Positions 51,721 through 61,089 are shown, numbered from the stretch's first letter. The stretch: 64,000 nucleotides of DNA from UBA1738 sp045580145 (GCA_045580145.1 JAZNNI010000076.1:1-64000), one strand, 5' to 3'. Made by a program: numbers and translations. Notes: generated by a model not told the origin, from the sequence alone.

Positions 51721-54359
51721 AAAAGCTGATTAGTTATTTATTGATTTTAATCTTAGTTTTCTCCAATGTGTCAATCGTTTGTGCTGATGGAGAAAACCCT
51801 GTAAGTAAAGAAGCATATTATGAGAATGTAGCTGTAGGCCTTGGAATTGTTGATAAGACGCTTAAAGATAAGGAAGCTATTACAAGAGCTGAATTCGCTA
51901 TAACACTTACAAAACTTATAAATGAAACTCCTATAAATACATCAAGTACGAGCTATACAGATGTAGCTGCCGGTACAAAGGAAAGTGCGGCAATAGAGCT
52001 TTTGAAGAATAAAGGAATAATGGTAGGAATAGGGGATGGTACTTTTGCACCAGATACACCTATTCTATATATGCATGCGATACGACTTATCTTAAAGGCT
52101 ACAAAAAACATAAAGGAATTTAATTCTAATGAAATTATCTCTGAAACAAATTATGAGAAACTTACAAAAGGAGTTTATTTAGGAGAAAATGGAACAATAT
52201 CTTACCAGACATTAACAAGGTTAGTGTATAATGCACTGGATATGACTATTATGCCGACCACTTTTGACCAGATTGGGACACTATCTGGAGATACAAACGG
52301 CGGAGAAACCGTTATCAAGCATTTCTTTAATATGGGACGTGTTATAGGTGTCTTGGAAACGGATATCCATAGCAGTATAAAAGAGCTTACTGTTGATGGC
52401 AAGAATATAAGCATAGATGGTGTAAAGTATAAATCAGGTAAGGACTATAATGAAAGCCTCGGACTAAAGGTTGATTGCTTTGTTGACATTGATGATAATG
52501 AGGTGATTTTCCTGACTACTCATCCAGAAAATGAAGTAACTACCGTTATAGACAGAGACTTAAGATATTCTCCTGTCGACAGGATATATACATATATAAA
52601 AGATGGCAAACTTGAGCGAATCAGTATAGAAAACACAACCGATGTTGTATATAATGACAGGGTAATGACCACATCTAGTGATGCAGCAATGGTTCCGACT
52701 AATGGCTATGTTACATTTATAAATAACGATAAGGATTCTGATATTGATGTTATCCGCATTATGCAATATACAGATATTTATATTTCAGGAAAAAGTACGG
52801 AAGATGAAACTGTCACAATTTTTGAAAACAGCGGTGTTTCTGCAGTTATCTCAACTGAAGAAACTGAAAATGGTACTGTAATTATGAATGCGGCAGGGGA
52901 AAGTGCAACTGTAAAGAGTTTAAGAGAAGGCAATGTAGTATCTGTTCTGGGCGATTTTGTCGGAAAAGTTCCTTCAGGAAACACAATTAATGCACGCCGA
53001 GTGATAATTTCTACCGATAGCATTTTGGGGAAAATCTCAGAGATAGATACTTCTGAGAATGTGATAGTGATAGATGGCGAAGAACACTATATGAACGATA
53101 GATTTGTTGCACCATCGCTTGGTAATAATCGTAAATATACTTTATATCTTAACTTTATGGGTAAGGTTGCAGCTATGGGTGCTATTAACAGAGATGATTT
53201 ACCTATGGCTATAGGATATGTAATGGATGCCACCATTAATTCTGATGGTAAATGCGTTGCAAAAATTCTCACATATGAAAATGAAATTGTAAAGTTTATT
53301 TGTGCTGATAAGGTCAGAATTGAGGGTTCTGGATCTAAAACAGATCAAGATGCTATAAAAAATCTTTTTGACACAAATGAAAAATTGATTGCCTTTACCG
53401 TAAATGATGACAAAGAGCTTAACAAGGTTATGTTCCAGACAGATTATTCCAATAAAAAACCTACTGAAATCCCACAGGAATTTGGTCTTTATACTATAGG
53501 GAAAAGTAGTACAAGTGGCGGAAGTGATGCGAAATACAAATATTTCCAGCATTATAAATCATTTTTTGGAAGACTTACAATGAATGATGATACGATAATG
53601 TTTGTAATCCCGTCAAGTGGTACTTTGGATGCTTCAAACTGCAAGGTAGAGCCAATAAGCAGTCTTGTTGACGAGGAATATTATGATGTTGACGGATATG
53701 TTTTTGACAAAAATTCTGCATACTGTGATGTTGTTGTAGTTCGTGGTGAGGTTGACAGGGAAGCGAATGAAGAATCAACTCTGGGTGTAATAGTAAAAAT
53801 TATAGATACTATTAATGAAGATGATGAATCAATTAAACAGGTTACCATCCTTGGTCAAAATGGCGAAGAAGTTCTTTATACAAAGGACGCAAATGTACTT
53901 TTGACTGCAACAAAATTTGATGATGGCTCAGCTCTTGGAAGAAGTATAGCTCCTGGTGATGCAGTTCTTTACTCTGTGAATTTTAATAATGAAATTACCG
54001 ACTTTAAAGTGATCTACAACAAAGCTACTGATGATATTTATTCAGTTGGTGATATATCAGATGGCAATAATGAGACTCGTAAACATGCATTTATGGAAGC
54101 ATTGGTATATGACCTTGATTCTAACTTTATAAGGCTTGTTAACGTGAATCAGAATGTAGAAACTGCTACTTTCAATGATATTGAAATGTTGTCATTTGAA
54201 AGAGTTAGCATATTTGTCGTAGAGGATGATGCAAGAAAAGTATTAGTAAAACGCGGAAGTACCGCTGATATTGATGCATATTTGAAGAATGGTAAGGCAT
54301 CAAGAGTTCTTTATAAGACAGCTGGTTTTATAGGATATTTTATGCTTGTAATCAAATAA
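51717..54359 (+). CDS. Large exported protein with N-terminal SLH repeats, function unknown
   Basis: 880 residues, TTG start overlapping the previous stop (TTGA) and 6 bp after GGAGGG. The signal peptide covers about 1-24. Two SLH repeats follow (about 30-140: EAITRAEFAITLTKLIN, GIMVGIGDGTFAPDTPILYMHAIRLIL), the second somewhat degenerate. The remaining ~730 residues are beta-rich, acidic and unmatched to any family I recognise; they contain several segments of the type VISVLGDFVGKV / NVIVIDGEEHYMNDRF that suggest small beta-barrel repeats. Possibly a structural S-layer or exopolysaccharide-associated protein. Last gene of the operon. Confidence 0.78.
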   Translation: MKKLISYLLILILVFSNVSIVCADGENPVSKEAYYENVAVGLGIVDKTLKDKEAITRAEFAITLTKLINETPINTSSTSYTDVAAGTKESAAIELLKNKGIMVGIGDGTFAPDTPILYMHAIRLILKATKNIKEFNSNEIISETNYEKLTKGVYLGENGTISYQTLTRLVYNALDMTIMPTTFDQIGTLSGDTNGGETVIKHFFNMGRVIGVLETDIHSSIKELTVDGKNISIDGVKYKSGKDYNESLGLKVDCFVDIDDNEVIFLTTHPENEVTTVIDRDLRYSPVDRIYTYIKDGKLERISIENTTDVVYNDRVMTTSSDAAMVPTNGYVTFINNDKDSDIDVIRIMQYTDIYISGKSTEDETVTIFENSGVSAVISTEETENGTVIMNAAGESATVKSLREGNVVSVLGDFVGKVPSGNTINARRVIISTDSILGKISEIDTSENVIVIDGEEHYMNDRFVAPSLGNNRKYTLYLNFMGKVAAMGAINRDDLPMAIGYVMDATINSDGKCVAKILTYENEIVKFICADKVRIEGSGSKTDQDAIKNLFDTNEKLIAFTVNDDKELNKVMFQTDYSNKKPTEIPQEFGLYTIGKSSTSGGSDAKYKYFQHYKSFFGRLTMNDDTIMFVIPSSGTLDASNCKVEPISSLVDEEYYDVDGYVFDKNSAYCDVVVVRGEVDREANEESTLGVIVKIIDTINEDDESIKQVTILGQNGEEVLYTKDANVLLTATKFDDGSALGRSIAPGDAVLYSVNFNNEITDFKVIYNKATDDIYSVGDISDGNNETRKHAFMEALVYDLDSNFIRLVNVNQNVETATFNDIEMLSFERVSIFVVEDDARKVLVKRGSTADIDAYLKNGKASRVLYKTAGFIGYFMLVIK

Positions 54360-54382
54360 GGCTAAGAGTAATGCAATAATTT

Positions 54383-54420
54383 AAAATATGCTTGGATAAA
54401 TTCCAAGCATATTTTATTTT
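54383..54420 (+). terminator. Terminator of the surface-protein operon
   Basis: Perfect 14-bp stem AAAATATGCTTGGA / TCCAAGCATATTTT, 5-base loop, then ATTTTG. The following ~100 bp before the convergent gene contain nothing recognisable. Confidence 0.85.
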
Positions 54421-54521
54421 GTTCGTTTATACGATATAAGTGTTATATATTGATATATCTATTTAGAATATTGCTCTAAGTTTTATAAAGAGTAATTTAT
54501 CTAACTTAGATTAAAATGTCA

Positions 54522-55337
54522 TTAATTAAATATCTTCTCTATTATTTCTCTTTCCGTCAGAACTTCTTTTACTTTTCCTTTATTATTTTCTTTAAAAATA
54601 AGGTAATGCTTTCCTTGAGCGAAATTTTTTGCAACTTCTTTGTAATCCTCATTTTCTTTTATTAAATACGTAATTACCTTCTTTATTTGTTTTTTATTTT
54701 TGTTTTTATAAAATAAAAGTTCTTTTGTAAAATCGATATGATATTTTTCTTTATTTGTAAAAATATTTCCTGTTAAGAAAATCGATGCTATTAGGATTGA
54801 AAAATTAAACTTACTTTTTATAAATAAAATTAGTTCAAAAATGATTAATATAGTTATAAATACTACCGAGGATAGTTTTAAGATTTTTTCAGCCTGCCTG
54901 CTCCCTATCATCCTTGATAATATCTTTTTCAGAACTATTCCTCCGTCCATAGGGATAATTGGAAGCAAATTAAATATAAAATGGCAAATATTATTATAGT
55001 AAAATATATTAACATATTTGTTATCAAGATTGCCTGTGCAAATGCATAATAATGCAAGCGCAACATTAAAAAAAGGACCTGATAAGTATAAAATCACCTC
55101 ATCTGCTATACTGTAAACAAGACTGTTTTTTAATTTTAAATTTACACCAAAAGGAAAAAATACAATATGAGATGGTTTTAATCCTATTATAAAGGCAGTG
55201 GTAAGATGTGCAAGCTCGTGAAGGAAAATAACTAAATAGCTTATAGATAGTATTTCAAGGCTTCTATTTATATATCCTATAGCAAACAATAAAACTGTAG
55301 TAAAATGAATATATAAAAACCGACTAATTCTTATCAC
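54522..55337 (-). CDS. spoIVFB: Site-2 (M50) intramembrane metalloprotease, SpoIVFB-like
   Basis: 271 residues with about six membrane helices and a cytoplasmic C-terminus. The zinc motif HELAH (His40, Glu41, His44) and the second ligand in LLPIIPMDGG (Asp131) match the SpoIVFB subgroup, which cleaves pro-sigma-K in the mother cell. The C-terminal ~75 residues (KYHIDFTKELLFY onward) look like the reduced CBS-type domain of SpoIVFB. Start is GTG after GGGTG. Other M50 proteases are possible, but with YunB in the window a sporulation role is likely. It is monocistronic or read through from the upstream gene despite the terminator. Confidence 0.82.
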   Translation of the reverse strand: MIRISRFLYIHFTTVLLFAIGYINRSLEILSISYLVIFLHELAHLTTAFIIGLKPSHIVFFPFGVNLKLKNSLVYSIADEVILYLSGPFFNVALALLCICTGNLDNKYVNIFYYNNICHFIFNLLPIIPMDGGIVLKKILSRMIGSRQAEKILKLSSVVFITILIIFELILFIKSKFNFSILIASIFLTGNIFTNKEKYHIDFTKELLFYKNKNKKQIKKVITYLIKENEDYKEVAKNFAQGKHYLIFKENNKGKVKEVLTEREIIEKIFN

Positions 55338-55362
55338 AAAATCACCCGATTTAGTCTATGAA

Positions 55363-55388
55363 AAAAGTGTACTAAATAGCACACTTTT
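55363..55388 (-). terminator. Terminator after the SLH phosphodiester glycosidase gene
   Basis: AAAAGTGT / ACACTTTT inverted repeat with T run on the minus strand, touching the stop codon of the gene at 55387. Confidence 0.7.
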
Positions 55389-57741
55389 ATGTTAGATTAA
55401 AACTTGGCATACCAGTTATGATCGTTACCGCTTCGGCTCTTGTTACAAGTCCTTTTGGTCTTATGGTATTGTCTTCATAACCATTTACAATACCTTTGAA
55501 TACAAGTAAATCTACATATTCCTTTGCCCATTCAGGGATTTCGTCATTATCGGCAAACATATGTGATTTGTTAATCATATTGTCATTGTGATTTGTAATT
55601 TCTTCATATTTAACAGCAGATACATCTTCATTAATTTGTGTTGATTGTTCTTCTGAATTAGTAATGGTTCTTCCCAAAATAGTTATAGCTTCTGCTCTTG
55701 TTAAAGTATCTTTTGGGGCAAAATATATCTCACCTTGATTTAGCTTACCTGTTATTAAACCATAACTAAAAATTGCTGCAACATATGGTCTTGCCCACTC
55801 GGAAATCTCTTGAGAATCTTCGAATTCATCTAAACTGCGGTCAATATACTCTTCAGTATTTATATTTAAAAGTCTGCATACAACAGCTGCAAATTCCTCA
55901 CGAGTCATATTGTTATCTGGTTTAAATAAAAGTCCATTTTCACTCTGATATCCGCTTATAATTCCTTTTATAGATGCATTTTTTATCATTTCTCTTGCCC
56001 AATGCTCAGAAATATCGGTAAAAATATATTCATATTCAACCTTTAGAGGTATTTCTTTAACATATTCACCTGCTATAACTTTTAATGTGCCTTCTCCTCC
56101 ATCCGATGTTATTATAAGCTCGTTGTTTTCTATAATTCCAAGTTCATTCACAACCTCAAACTCAAAACAATTATCAGATGATAAAAGTTCAATATTATTA
56201 TACATAGCTGTTAAATTAAATTTTACTTTATCACCTTTTTTCAAGGTTAATTCAGTAATTTCTTTATTATTTTCATCGCGGACAATTATATCTGTAGGCG
56301 ACTCATAGGTATAATAGTTTGCAGTTCCGCTTACTTTCCCATCAGTAACCTCCACAGAAAACTTTTCTGTACCACTTGCAGTTAGTATTCCTGTTTCGTC
56401 AATAGTGCTTTTGGTAGCATTAACTGAAAACTTGAGATTTTCAGGTGTATCTACCTTATAATAAGCTGTGTCAACTGCCTTGACAGAAATCTCCTCTGAA
56501 AATCCTGATAAATAATGCCTCTCGAACGGATAAAGATATAGCTTATTCAATTTATTTGTAGGATTTTGCGTGTTTTTGAGGAATATATAATTAGAACAAG
56601 CTCTCAATTTTCCCTCTGATGGTGAATTGAATACAGAACTTACATCACTTCCGGGATAAATTCCTGAAATGACGGTAGAACCTCCACCATCAAGGTTTAT
56701 TGCATCTACACACCCCAACTCTTTCATTCTTTTTGCTAAAGTTTCCACTCTTGCTCCGTAGCTGTAAGGTTTTTGTCTGCCATCTATTACGTAAAAAATT
56801 ACATTTCCGGCATCTGTAATTCCAACCGCTGTTCTTGGAGCTGCGCCTGAAGGAAAATCCCCTTGAATCTCGCCATCTTTTATCAGAGTTTCTCCTACAC
56901 TTCCAAGCGCTGAGTCAGCAGTTTTCCAAAGTTCATTTTCAGTCAAAGTTTTGCTTGAAATAGTAACCTCATCGCCTATTTTCAGAGAATTCAGCGCTTC
57001 ATACAGCTCTGGAAGACCAGATTCATTTAATGTTAAAACTATCTTATCTTCCGGAATTTTTATAGAAGAAGAGTAATTGAATTTTTCCTCCACAACGGCA
57101 GTTAAACTGTCATCTAAACTAAGTTCGCCGTCTATATCGCCAAGAATTATATTTAAAGAAGGTGAACTGGTGTGATTATTATCATCAAAATCTGTTGTAT
57201 AAAGATTTATTACATCAGTTATTGTCTGGTTATACTTGTTTATATGAGCAATATCAATGACATTTTCTCCTGCGGTAAGGGTTGTTTCTATGGAAAGTGG
57301 AGCAATAAATGCACTCCCGCTCTTTGTAAATCCAATCGAATCGTATGCCAAAGTGTCTTTTGACATTATCTTACCGTCAGATATTACGTGCCCCATAGGA
57401 AGACCTGTTTCCCAAGAGAAGTATGATGCATTAATTCCAAGAAGTGGGACCATTTCATTTTCTTTCATATATTCTTCTATTTTATCTATTTTTTTGAGTC
57501 CCCACAGCGAATTACCATTCACCACGCTAGGTACAACGTCATCATTAGGGACGTATTCAGCGTAATATTCGACCTGCTTTCCTACTCCCTCTTGCTCTGA
57601 CATAAAAGTATTTTTATAAATTTGGGTCCCGTTTCCTATTTCGTGCGACCAACCCACTATTGTATTTCCCAAGATAGATGCATATGCCTGTTGTGTAAAC
57701 AACATCAGCAGCATCAAAGTCGAAATCAATCTTTTTTTCAT
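55387..57741 (-). CDS. Phosphodiester glycosidase (NAGPA-like) with three C-terminal SLH repeats
   Basis: 784 residues. A signal peptide (about 1-21) is followed by a NAGPA/DUF2233 catalytic domain (about 50-400) with GINASYFSWETGLPMGHVISDGK, GAAPRTAVGI, VIDGRQ and the hallmark GCVDAINLDGGGSTVI. Next come Ig-like beta modules (about 400-580) and three SLH repeats (about 585-784: FTDISEHWAREMI, SEWARPYVAAIFSYGLITG, ADNDEIPEWAKEYV). The family hydrolyses GlcNAc-1-phosphodiesters; in Bacillus a relative (YvdO/NagA-type context) trims wall teichoic or polysaccharide links, so a surface glycan target is plausible. GAAAGAGG precedes the ATG. It probably belongs functionally with the SLH proteins on the other strand. 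Confidence 0.85.
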   Translation of the reverse strand: MKKRLISTLMLLMLFTQQAYASILGNTIVGWSHEIGNGTQIYKNTFMSEQEGVGKQVEYYAEYVPNDDVVPSVVNGNSLWGLKKIDKIEEYMKENEMVPLLGINASYFSWETGLPMGHVISDGKIMSKDTLAYDSIGFTKSGSAFIAPLSIETTLTAGENVIDIAHINKYNQTITDVINLYTTDFDDNNHTSSPSLNIILGDIDGELSLDDSLTAVVEEKFNYSSSIKIPEDKIVLTLNESGLPELYEALNSLKIGDEVTISSKTLTENELWKTADSALGSVGETLIKDGEIQGDFPSGAAPRTAVGITDAGNVIFYVIDGRQKPYSYGARVETLAKRMKELGCVDAINLDGGGSTVISGIYPGSDVSSVFNSPSEGKLRACSNYIFLKNTQNPTNKLNKLYLYPFERHYLSGFSEEISVKAVDTAYYKVDTPENLKFSVNATKSTIDETGILTASGTEKFSVEVTDGKVSGTANYYTYESPTDIIVRDENNKEITELTLKKGDKVKFNLTAMYNNIELLSSDNCFEFEVVNELGIIENNELIITSDGGEGTLKVIAGEYVKEIPLKVEYEYIFTDISEHWAREMIKNASIKGIISGYQSENGLLFKPDNNMTREEFAAVVCRLLNINTEEYIDRSLDEFEDSQEISEWARPYVAAIFSYGLITGKLNQGEIYFAPKDTLTRAEAITILGRTITNSEEQSTQINEDVSAVKYEEITNHNDNMINKSHMFADNDEIPEWAKEYVDLLVFKGIVNGYEDNTIRPKGLVTRAEAVTIITGMPSFNLT

Positions 57742-57822
57742 ATATATCTACCTCTTTCCATATACAAATAATTATACATAAATTACTCGTAAAAGTAAAG
57801 AAGCAATTTCTGCTAAAACAAA

Positions 57823-57857
57823 AAAAGTAACCGTTTTGTTATAAAACAGTTACTTTT
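57823..57857 (-). terminator. Terminator of the oxidoreductase/GDSL operon
   Basis: AAAAGTAAC-CGTTTT / TAAAAC-A-GTTACTTTT stem, followed on the minus strand by a long T tract, 4 bp after the GDSL hydrolase stop. Confidence 0.82.
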
Positions 57858-57861
57858 AAAA

Positions 57862-58494
57862 TTACTCTGTAATGGTTTTAAACATTTTGAGCCATTCGTT
57901 TTTTATAAGCTCATGTCCCATAGGCGTTGGATGCACTCCGTCAGTCAACCAGTAAGTATTTGGAGCAAGCTTCGCGGCCTCATCGAACTTATCCTGAAGT
58001 GTTATAAATGGTAAAGCATATTTTTCAGCGATTTCCTTTGCTTTTTCAGCACGTTTTTTTACTTCAATGTTAAACTTATCCCAATAAGCCTCAAGTCTTT
58101 CAGATTTTAAGGTAAATGGTTCTAAAATCATTATCTTGGTATTTGGAAGCGCTGCTTTAATTTCCTCGATAAGCATAGAATAAATTTTAAAATATTTATC
58201 TGCATCAACCCCATTTGGTGATTCATTAAATTCGTATTCGTGCCAGACATCGTTTACACCTATTAATATGCTAACTACATCAGGTCTTAGATTTATTAAA
58301 TCTACTTTGATTCTTGCATAAAGGTCTATTATACGATTTCCGCTTACACCTCTGTTAATAAACTCATATTTACCAGGGTTTTCAAAGCCAAGCTCTGCCT
58401 GAATTAAATGTGCATATCCACTTCCAAGATACGAGTCATTTTCTCTTGTTCTTCCACAATCCGTTATTGAATCGCCTTGAAATAAAATTTTCAT
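57862..58494 (-). CDS. SGNH/GDSL-family hydrolase
   Basis: 210 residues, no signal peptide, so cytoplasmic. The block I motif is QGDSITD with nucleophile Ser9; block II FINRGVSGNRIIDL, block III IGVNDVW and block V DGVHPTPMGH with the catalytic Asp and His are all present. This subgroup resembles acyl- or acetyl-esterases acting on sugars. The frame is open to 58521, overlapping the previous gene, but ATG 58494 follows GAGGTGG at good spacing. It is the last gene of the 2-oxoacid oxidoreductase operon; a deacylase role linked to it is not evident. Confidence 0.88.
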   Translation of the reverse strand: MKILFQGDSITDCGRTRENDSYLGSGYAHLIQAELGFENPGKYEFINRGVSGNRIIDLYARIKVDLINLRPDVVSILIGVNDVWHEYEFNESPNGVDADKYFKIYSMLIEEIKAALPNTKIMILEPFTLKSERLEAYWDKFNIEVKKRAEKAKEIAEKYALPFITLQDKFDEAAKLAPNTYWLTDGVHPTPMGHELIKNEWLKMFKTITE

Positions 58495-58510
58495 AATGTC
58501 CACCTCAAAA

Positions 58511-59044
58511 TTACAGGTCATAGCCAGCCTTGATTGCCTTTAAGTTAATATCAAGCATATCGGCTTTTTTTGCAGGAATAACCTTTTTAAGTCCAGCTTC
58601 AACGTTTTCAAAGCTTACGGCACCTGTTTCCTTAATAATTTTACCGAGTAAAACCATATTAGCAAGAGTCGGGGCACCAATTTCAGTTGCCATTTTTGTT
58701 GCAGGGACATAAAATGCCTCAACATCTTCCCTTTCAACCTTACGTGAAATTAAGCTTGAATCGAGGAAGATTTTTGCACCTGATACTGCTTCATTTTCGT
58801 ATTTATCAAGCGAAGGCAAGTTCATTACTGCTAAAACATTTGGATTAGAAACGATTGGAGAACCAACAGGAGTATCGCTTAAGATTACACTACAGCTTGC
58901 TGTTCCTCCACGCATTTCAGGGCCATATGAAGGAAGCCAGCTCACCTGCTTACCTTCTGTAAGTCCTTGGTAAGCAAGGCACTTACCAGCAAAAAGAATA
59001 CCTTGTCCGCCAAAGCCTGCGATTAAAATATTAAATGTACTCAT
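58511..59044 (-). CDS. 2-oxoacid:ferredoxin oxidoreductase, gamma subunit
   Basis: 177 residues. GFGGQGILFAGKCLA at the N-terminus and SYGPEMRGGTASCSVILSD are the hallmark segments of the gamma subunit (KorC/VorC type), which contacts CoA. The ATG at 59044 follows GGGGAGG; an upstream in-frame ATG at 59062 lies in the beta-subunit gene. Together with the alpha and beta subunits and the ferredoxin it forms a four-subunit enzyme converting a 2-oxoacid and CoA to acyl-CoA, CO2 and reduced ferredoxin. Confidence 0.92.
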   Translation of the reverse strand: MSTFNILIAGFGGQGILFAGKCLAYQGLTEGKQVSWLPSYGPEMRGGTASCSVILSDTPVGSPIVSNPNVLAVMNLPSLDKYENEAVSGAKIFLDSSLISRKVEREDVEAFYVPATKMATEIGAPTLANMVLLGKIIKETGAVSFENVEAGLKKVIPAKKADMLDINLKAIKAGYDL

Positions 59045-59045
59045 A

Positions 59046-59795
59046 TTACTTCGCCTCCCCACTACTTCTATCCTTATAAACTCCCAAAGGATAGTATGGA
59101 ATCATATTATCATCAACCCACTTAAGTGCGGCAGATGGTGTCATACCCCAGTTAGTAGGACAGGTTGAAACAACTTCGACCAAAGAGAATCCCTTTCCGT
59201 TAATCTGGTTTTCAAAAGCTTTTTTTATTGCAGCCTTTGCTTTTTTGATATTCTTAACATTGTTTACTGCAACTCTCTCTAAATATTCAGGGCCTTCGAG
59301 CTGAGAAAGCATTTCACATACCTTTACAGGGAAACCACAATGGTTTGTATCTCTTCCGTAAGGAGATGTTTGTGTTACCTGACCAGGAAGTGAAGTTGGA
59401 GCCATCTGACCGCCTGTCATACCATAAATTGCGTTATTAACGAAAATTACTGTAATATTTTCATTACGTGTAGCAGCGTGGACAGTTTCAGCAGTACCTA
59501 TTGATGCAAGGTCTCCATCGCCCTGATAGGTAAATACAATATTTGAAGGCTCTGCTCTTTTAATACCTGTTGCAACAGCAGGAGCACGGCCGTGAGCAGC
59601 TTCTACCATATCGCAAGCAAAATAATCATATGCCATAACGGCACAGCCAACCGGTGCAACACCAATTGTTTTGCCTTCAATTCCCAATTCATCTATTGCT
59701 TCTGCAACCAAACGGTGAATAATACCGTGTGTGCAACCCGGACAATAGTGCAAAGGAGCATCTGTCAGTGATTTTGGTTTATCAAATACTATCAT
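59046..59795 (-). CDS. 2-oxoacid:ferredoxin oxidoreductase, beta (TPP) subunit
   Basis: 249 residues. It carries the thiamine diphosphate motif GDGD (92-95) through NN (120-121) with YGMTGGQMAPTSLPGQ, and CPGC (18-21) near the N-terminus. These define the KorB/VorA-type beta subunit. Its start overlaps the stop of the alpha subunit by one base (TAATG) and it is followed one base later by the gamma subunit. The substrate (2-oxoglutarate or a branched-chain 2-oxoacid) cannot be decided by eye. Confidence 0.93.
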   Translation of the reverse strand: MIVFDKPKSLTDAPLHYCPGCTHGIIHRLVAEAIDELGIEGKTIGVAPVGCAVMAYDYFACDMVEAAHGRAPAVATGIKRAEPSNIVFTYQGDGDLASIGTAETVHAATRNENITVIFVNNAIYGMTGGQMAPTSLPGQVTQTSPYGRDTNHCGFPVKVCEMLSQLEGPEYLERVAVNNVKNIKKAKAAIKKAFENQINGKGFSLVEVVSTCPTNWGMTPSAALKWVDDNMIPYYPLGVYKDRSSGEAK

Positions 59796-60859
59796 TAGTT
59801 ATTACCTCCATTTGCTTCTTGAATTTTAGCGAGTACTTCTTCCGGCGAAGGAATCATACCACCAACTCTGTTGCATAGCTCAACAGGCTTTTTACATCTA
59901 ATTGCAAGCTCAATATCTTCAACCATCTGTCCCATTGAAAGCTCAACAGAAATAAATTTATTAACTTTATCTGCCGCTGCTAAAAGTGGCTTTTTAGGGA
60001 ATGGCCAAAGTGTGATAGGTCTTATCATACCAACCTTTATTCCCTGTTTTCTTGCTTCAACAATAGCATTCTGAGAAACTCTTGCAGCAATTCCGAATGC
60101 AACAACACAAATTTCTGCATCGTCCATCATAAATTCTTCATACATTGCTTCGTTTTCTTCAATCTGCTTATACTTTTCATAACGAATAAAGTTGTATTTT
60201 TCAAGTTCATCAGGCTTTAAGAAAAGCGAGTTGATTATATTATGCTTTCTTTCACAGTTTGTACCTGTTACAGCCCAATCCTTTTCATAAGTCGCAATTT
60301 CTGCATCTTCCTTGATTTCAACAGGCTCCATCATCTGTCCCATTGTACCGTCTGCCAAAATCATCGATGTCATTCTGTACTTATCTGCAAGGTCGAACCC
60401 TTTTATAGTAAGGTCAGCCATTTCCTGAACTGAAGACGGTGCTAAAACAATCATTCTGAAGTCCCCGTGACCGCCTGCTTTTGTAGCCTGGAAATAGTCA
60501 GACTGCGATGGCTGGATTCCGCCAAGACCTGGGCCGCCGCGCTGTACGTTTACAACGAGTGCAGGCAAGTCTGCACCTGCAAGGTATGACAGACCTTCAC
60601 TCTTTAGCGCTATTCCAGGGCTTGATGAGGATGTCATAACTCTCTTTCCTGCACCTGCCACTCCATAAACCATATTAATTGCAGCGATTTCGCTTTCTGC
60701 CTGAAGGAATGTACCACCGATTTTTGGCATTCTCTTTGCCATATAAGCCGCAATTTCTGTCTGAGGAGTTATAGGATATCCGAAGTAATGACGGCAGCCT
60801 GCTTTAATTGCAGCCTCCGCTATTGCTTCATTACCTTTCATTAAAACTTTATCAGCCAT
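59795..60859 (-). CDS. 2-oxoacid:ferredoxin oxidoreductase, alpha subunit (KorA/VorB-like)
   Basis: 354 residues. KGNEAIAEAAIKAGCRHYFGYPITPQTEIAAYMA, the AESEIAAINMVYGVAGAGKRVMTSSSSPGIALKSEGLSYLAG block and VVNVQRGGPGLGGIQPSQSDYFQATKAGGHGDFRMIVLAPSS are characteristic of the alpha subunit. The order ferredoxin-alpha-beta-gamma matches operons annotated as 2-oxoglutarate synthase or as 3-methyl-2-oxobutanoate dehydrogenase (VOR). A VOR role would fit the neighbouring acyl-CoA ligase; a KOR role would fit citrate synthase and IDH in the window. AGGGGAA precedes the ATG. Confidence 0.92.
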   Translation of the reverse strand: MADKVLMKGNEAIAEAAIKAGCRHYFGYPITPQTEIAAYMAKRMPKIGGTFLQAESEIAAINMVYGVAGAGKRVMTSSSSPGIALKSEGLSYLAGADLPALVVNVQRGGPGLGGIQPSQSDYFQATKAGGHGDFRMIVLAPSSVQEMADLTIKGFDLADKYRMTSMILADGTMGQMMEPVEIKEDAEIATYEKDWAVTGTNCERKHNIINSLFLKPDELEKYNFIRYEKYKQIEENEAMYEEFMMDDAEICVVAFGIAARVSQNAIVEARKQGIKVGMIRPITLWPFPKKPLLAAADKVNKFISVELSMGQMVEDIELAIRCKKPVELCNRVGGMIPSPEEVLAKIQEANGGNN

Positions 60860-60869
60860 TTTTATTCCC

Positions 60870-61076
60870 CTACCTTTCTACTGTAATAATGCAATCAGGA
60901 CACATTGTCGCACAGAATGCACATCCAATACATTCATCCTGATTAATTATCTCAACAGGAGAATGTCCTTTTTGATTGATTTTGTCCTTTGATAAAGTAA
61001 GGATTTTTTTAGGACACGCTTCAACGCATAGTCCACAACCCTTACAAAGGTCTGTTTTAAAGGTTAATTTTGCCAT
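60870..61076 (-). CDS. 2[4Fe-4S] ferredoxin subunit of the 2-oxoacid oxidoreductase
   Basis: 68 residues. Two cluster motifs are complete: Cys11, 14, 17 and 21 followed by Pro or its equivalent, and Cys49, 52, 55 and 59, with an extra Cys62. It transfers electrons from the TPP subunit to free ferredoxin. It begins the alpha-beta-gamma gene series with 10 bp spacing. The ATG follows AAAGGAGCG. Confidence 0.94.
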   Translation of the reverse strand: MAKLTFKTDLCKGCGLCVEACPKKILTLSKDKINQKGHSPVEIINQDECIGCAFCATMCPDCIITVER

Positions 61077-61089
61077 AAGTATCGCTCCT

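Noticed and set aside
58495..58521. Longer N-terminus of the GDSL hydrolase
   Set aside because: It overlaps the gamma-subunit gene and has no binding site, whereas the ATG at 58494 follows GAGGTGG and fits the family start.
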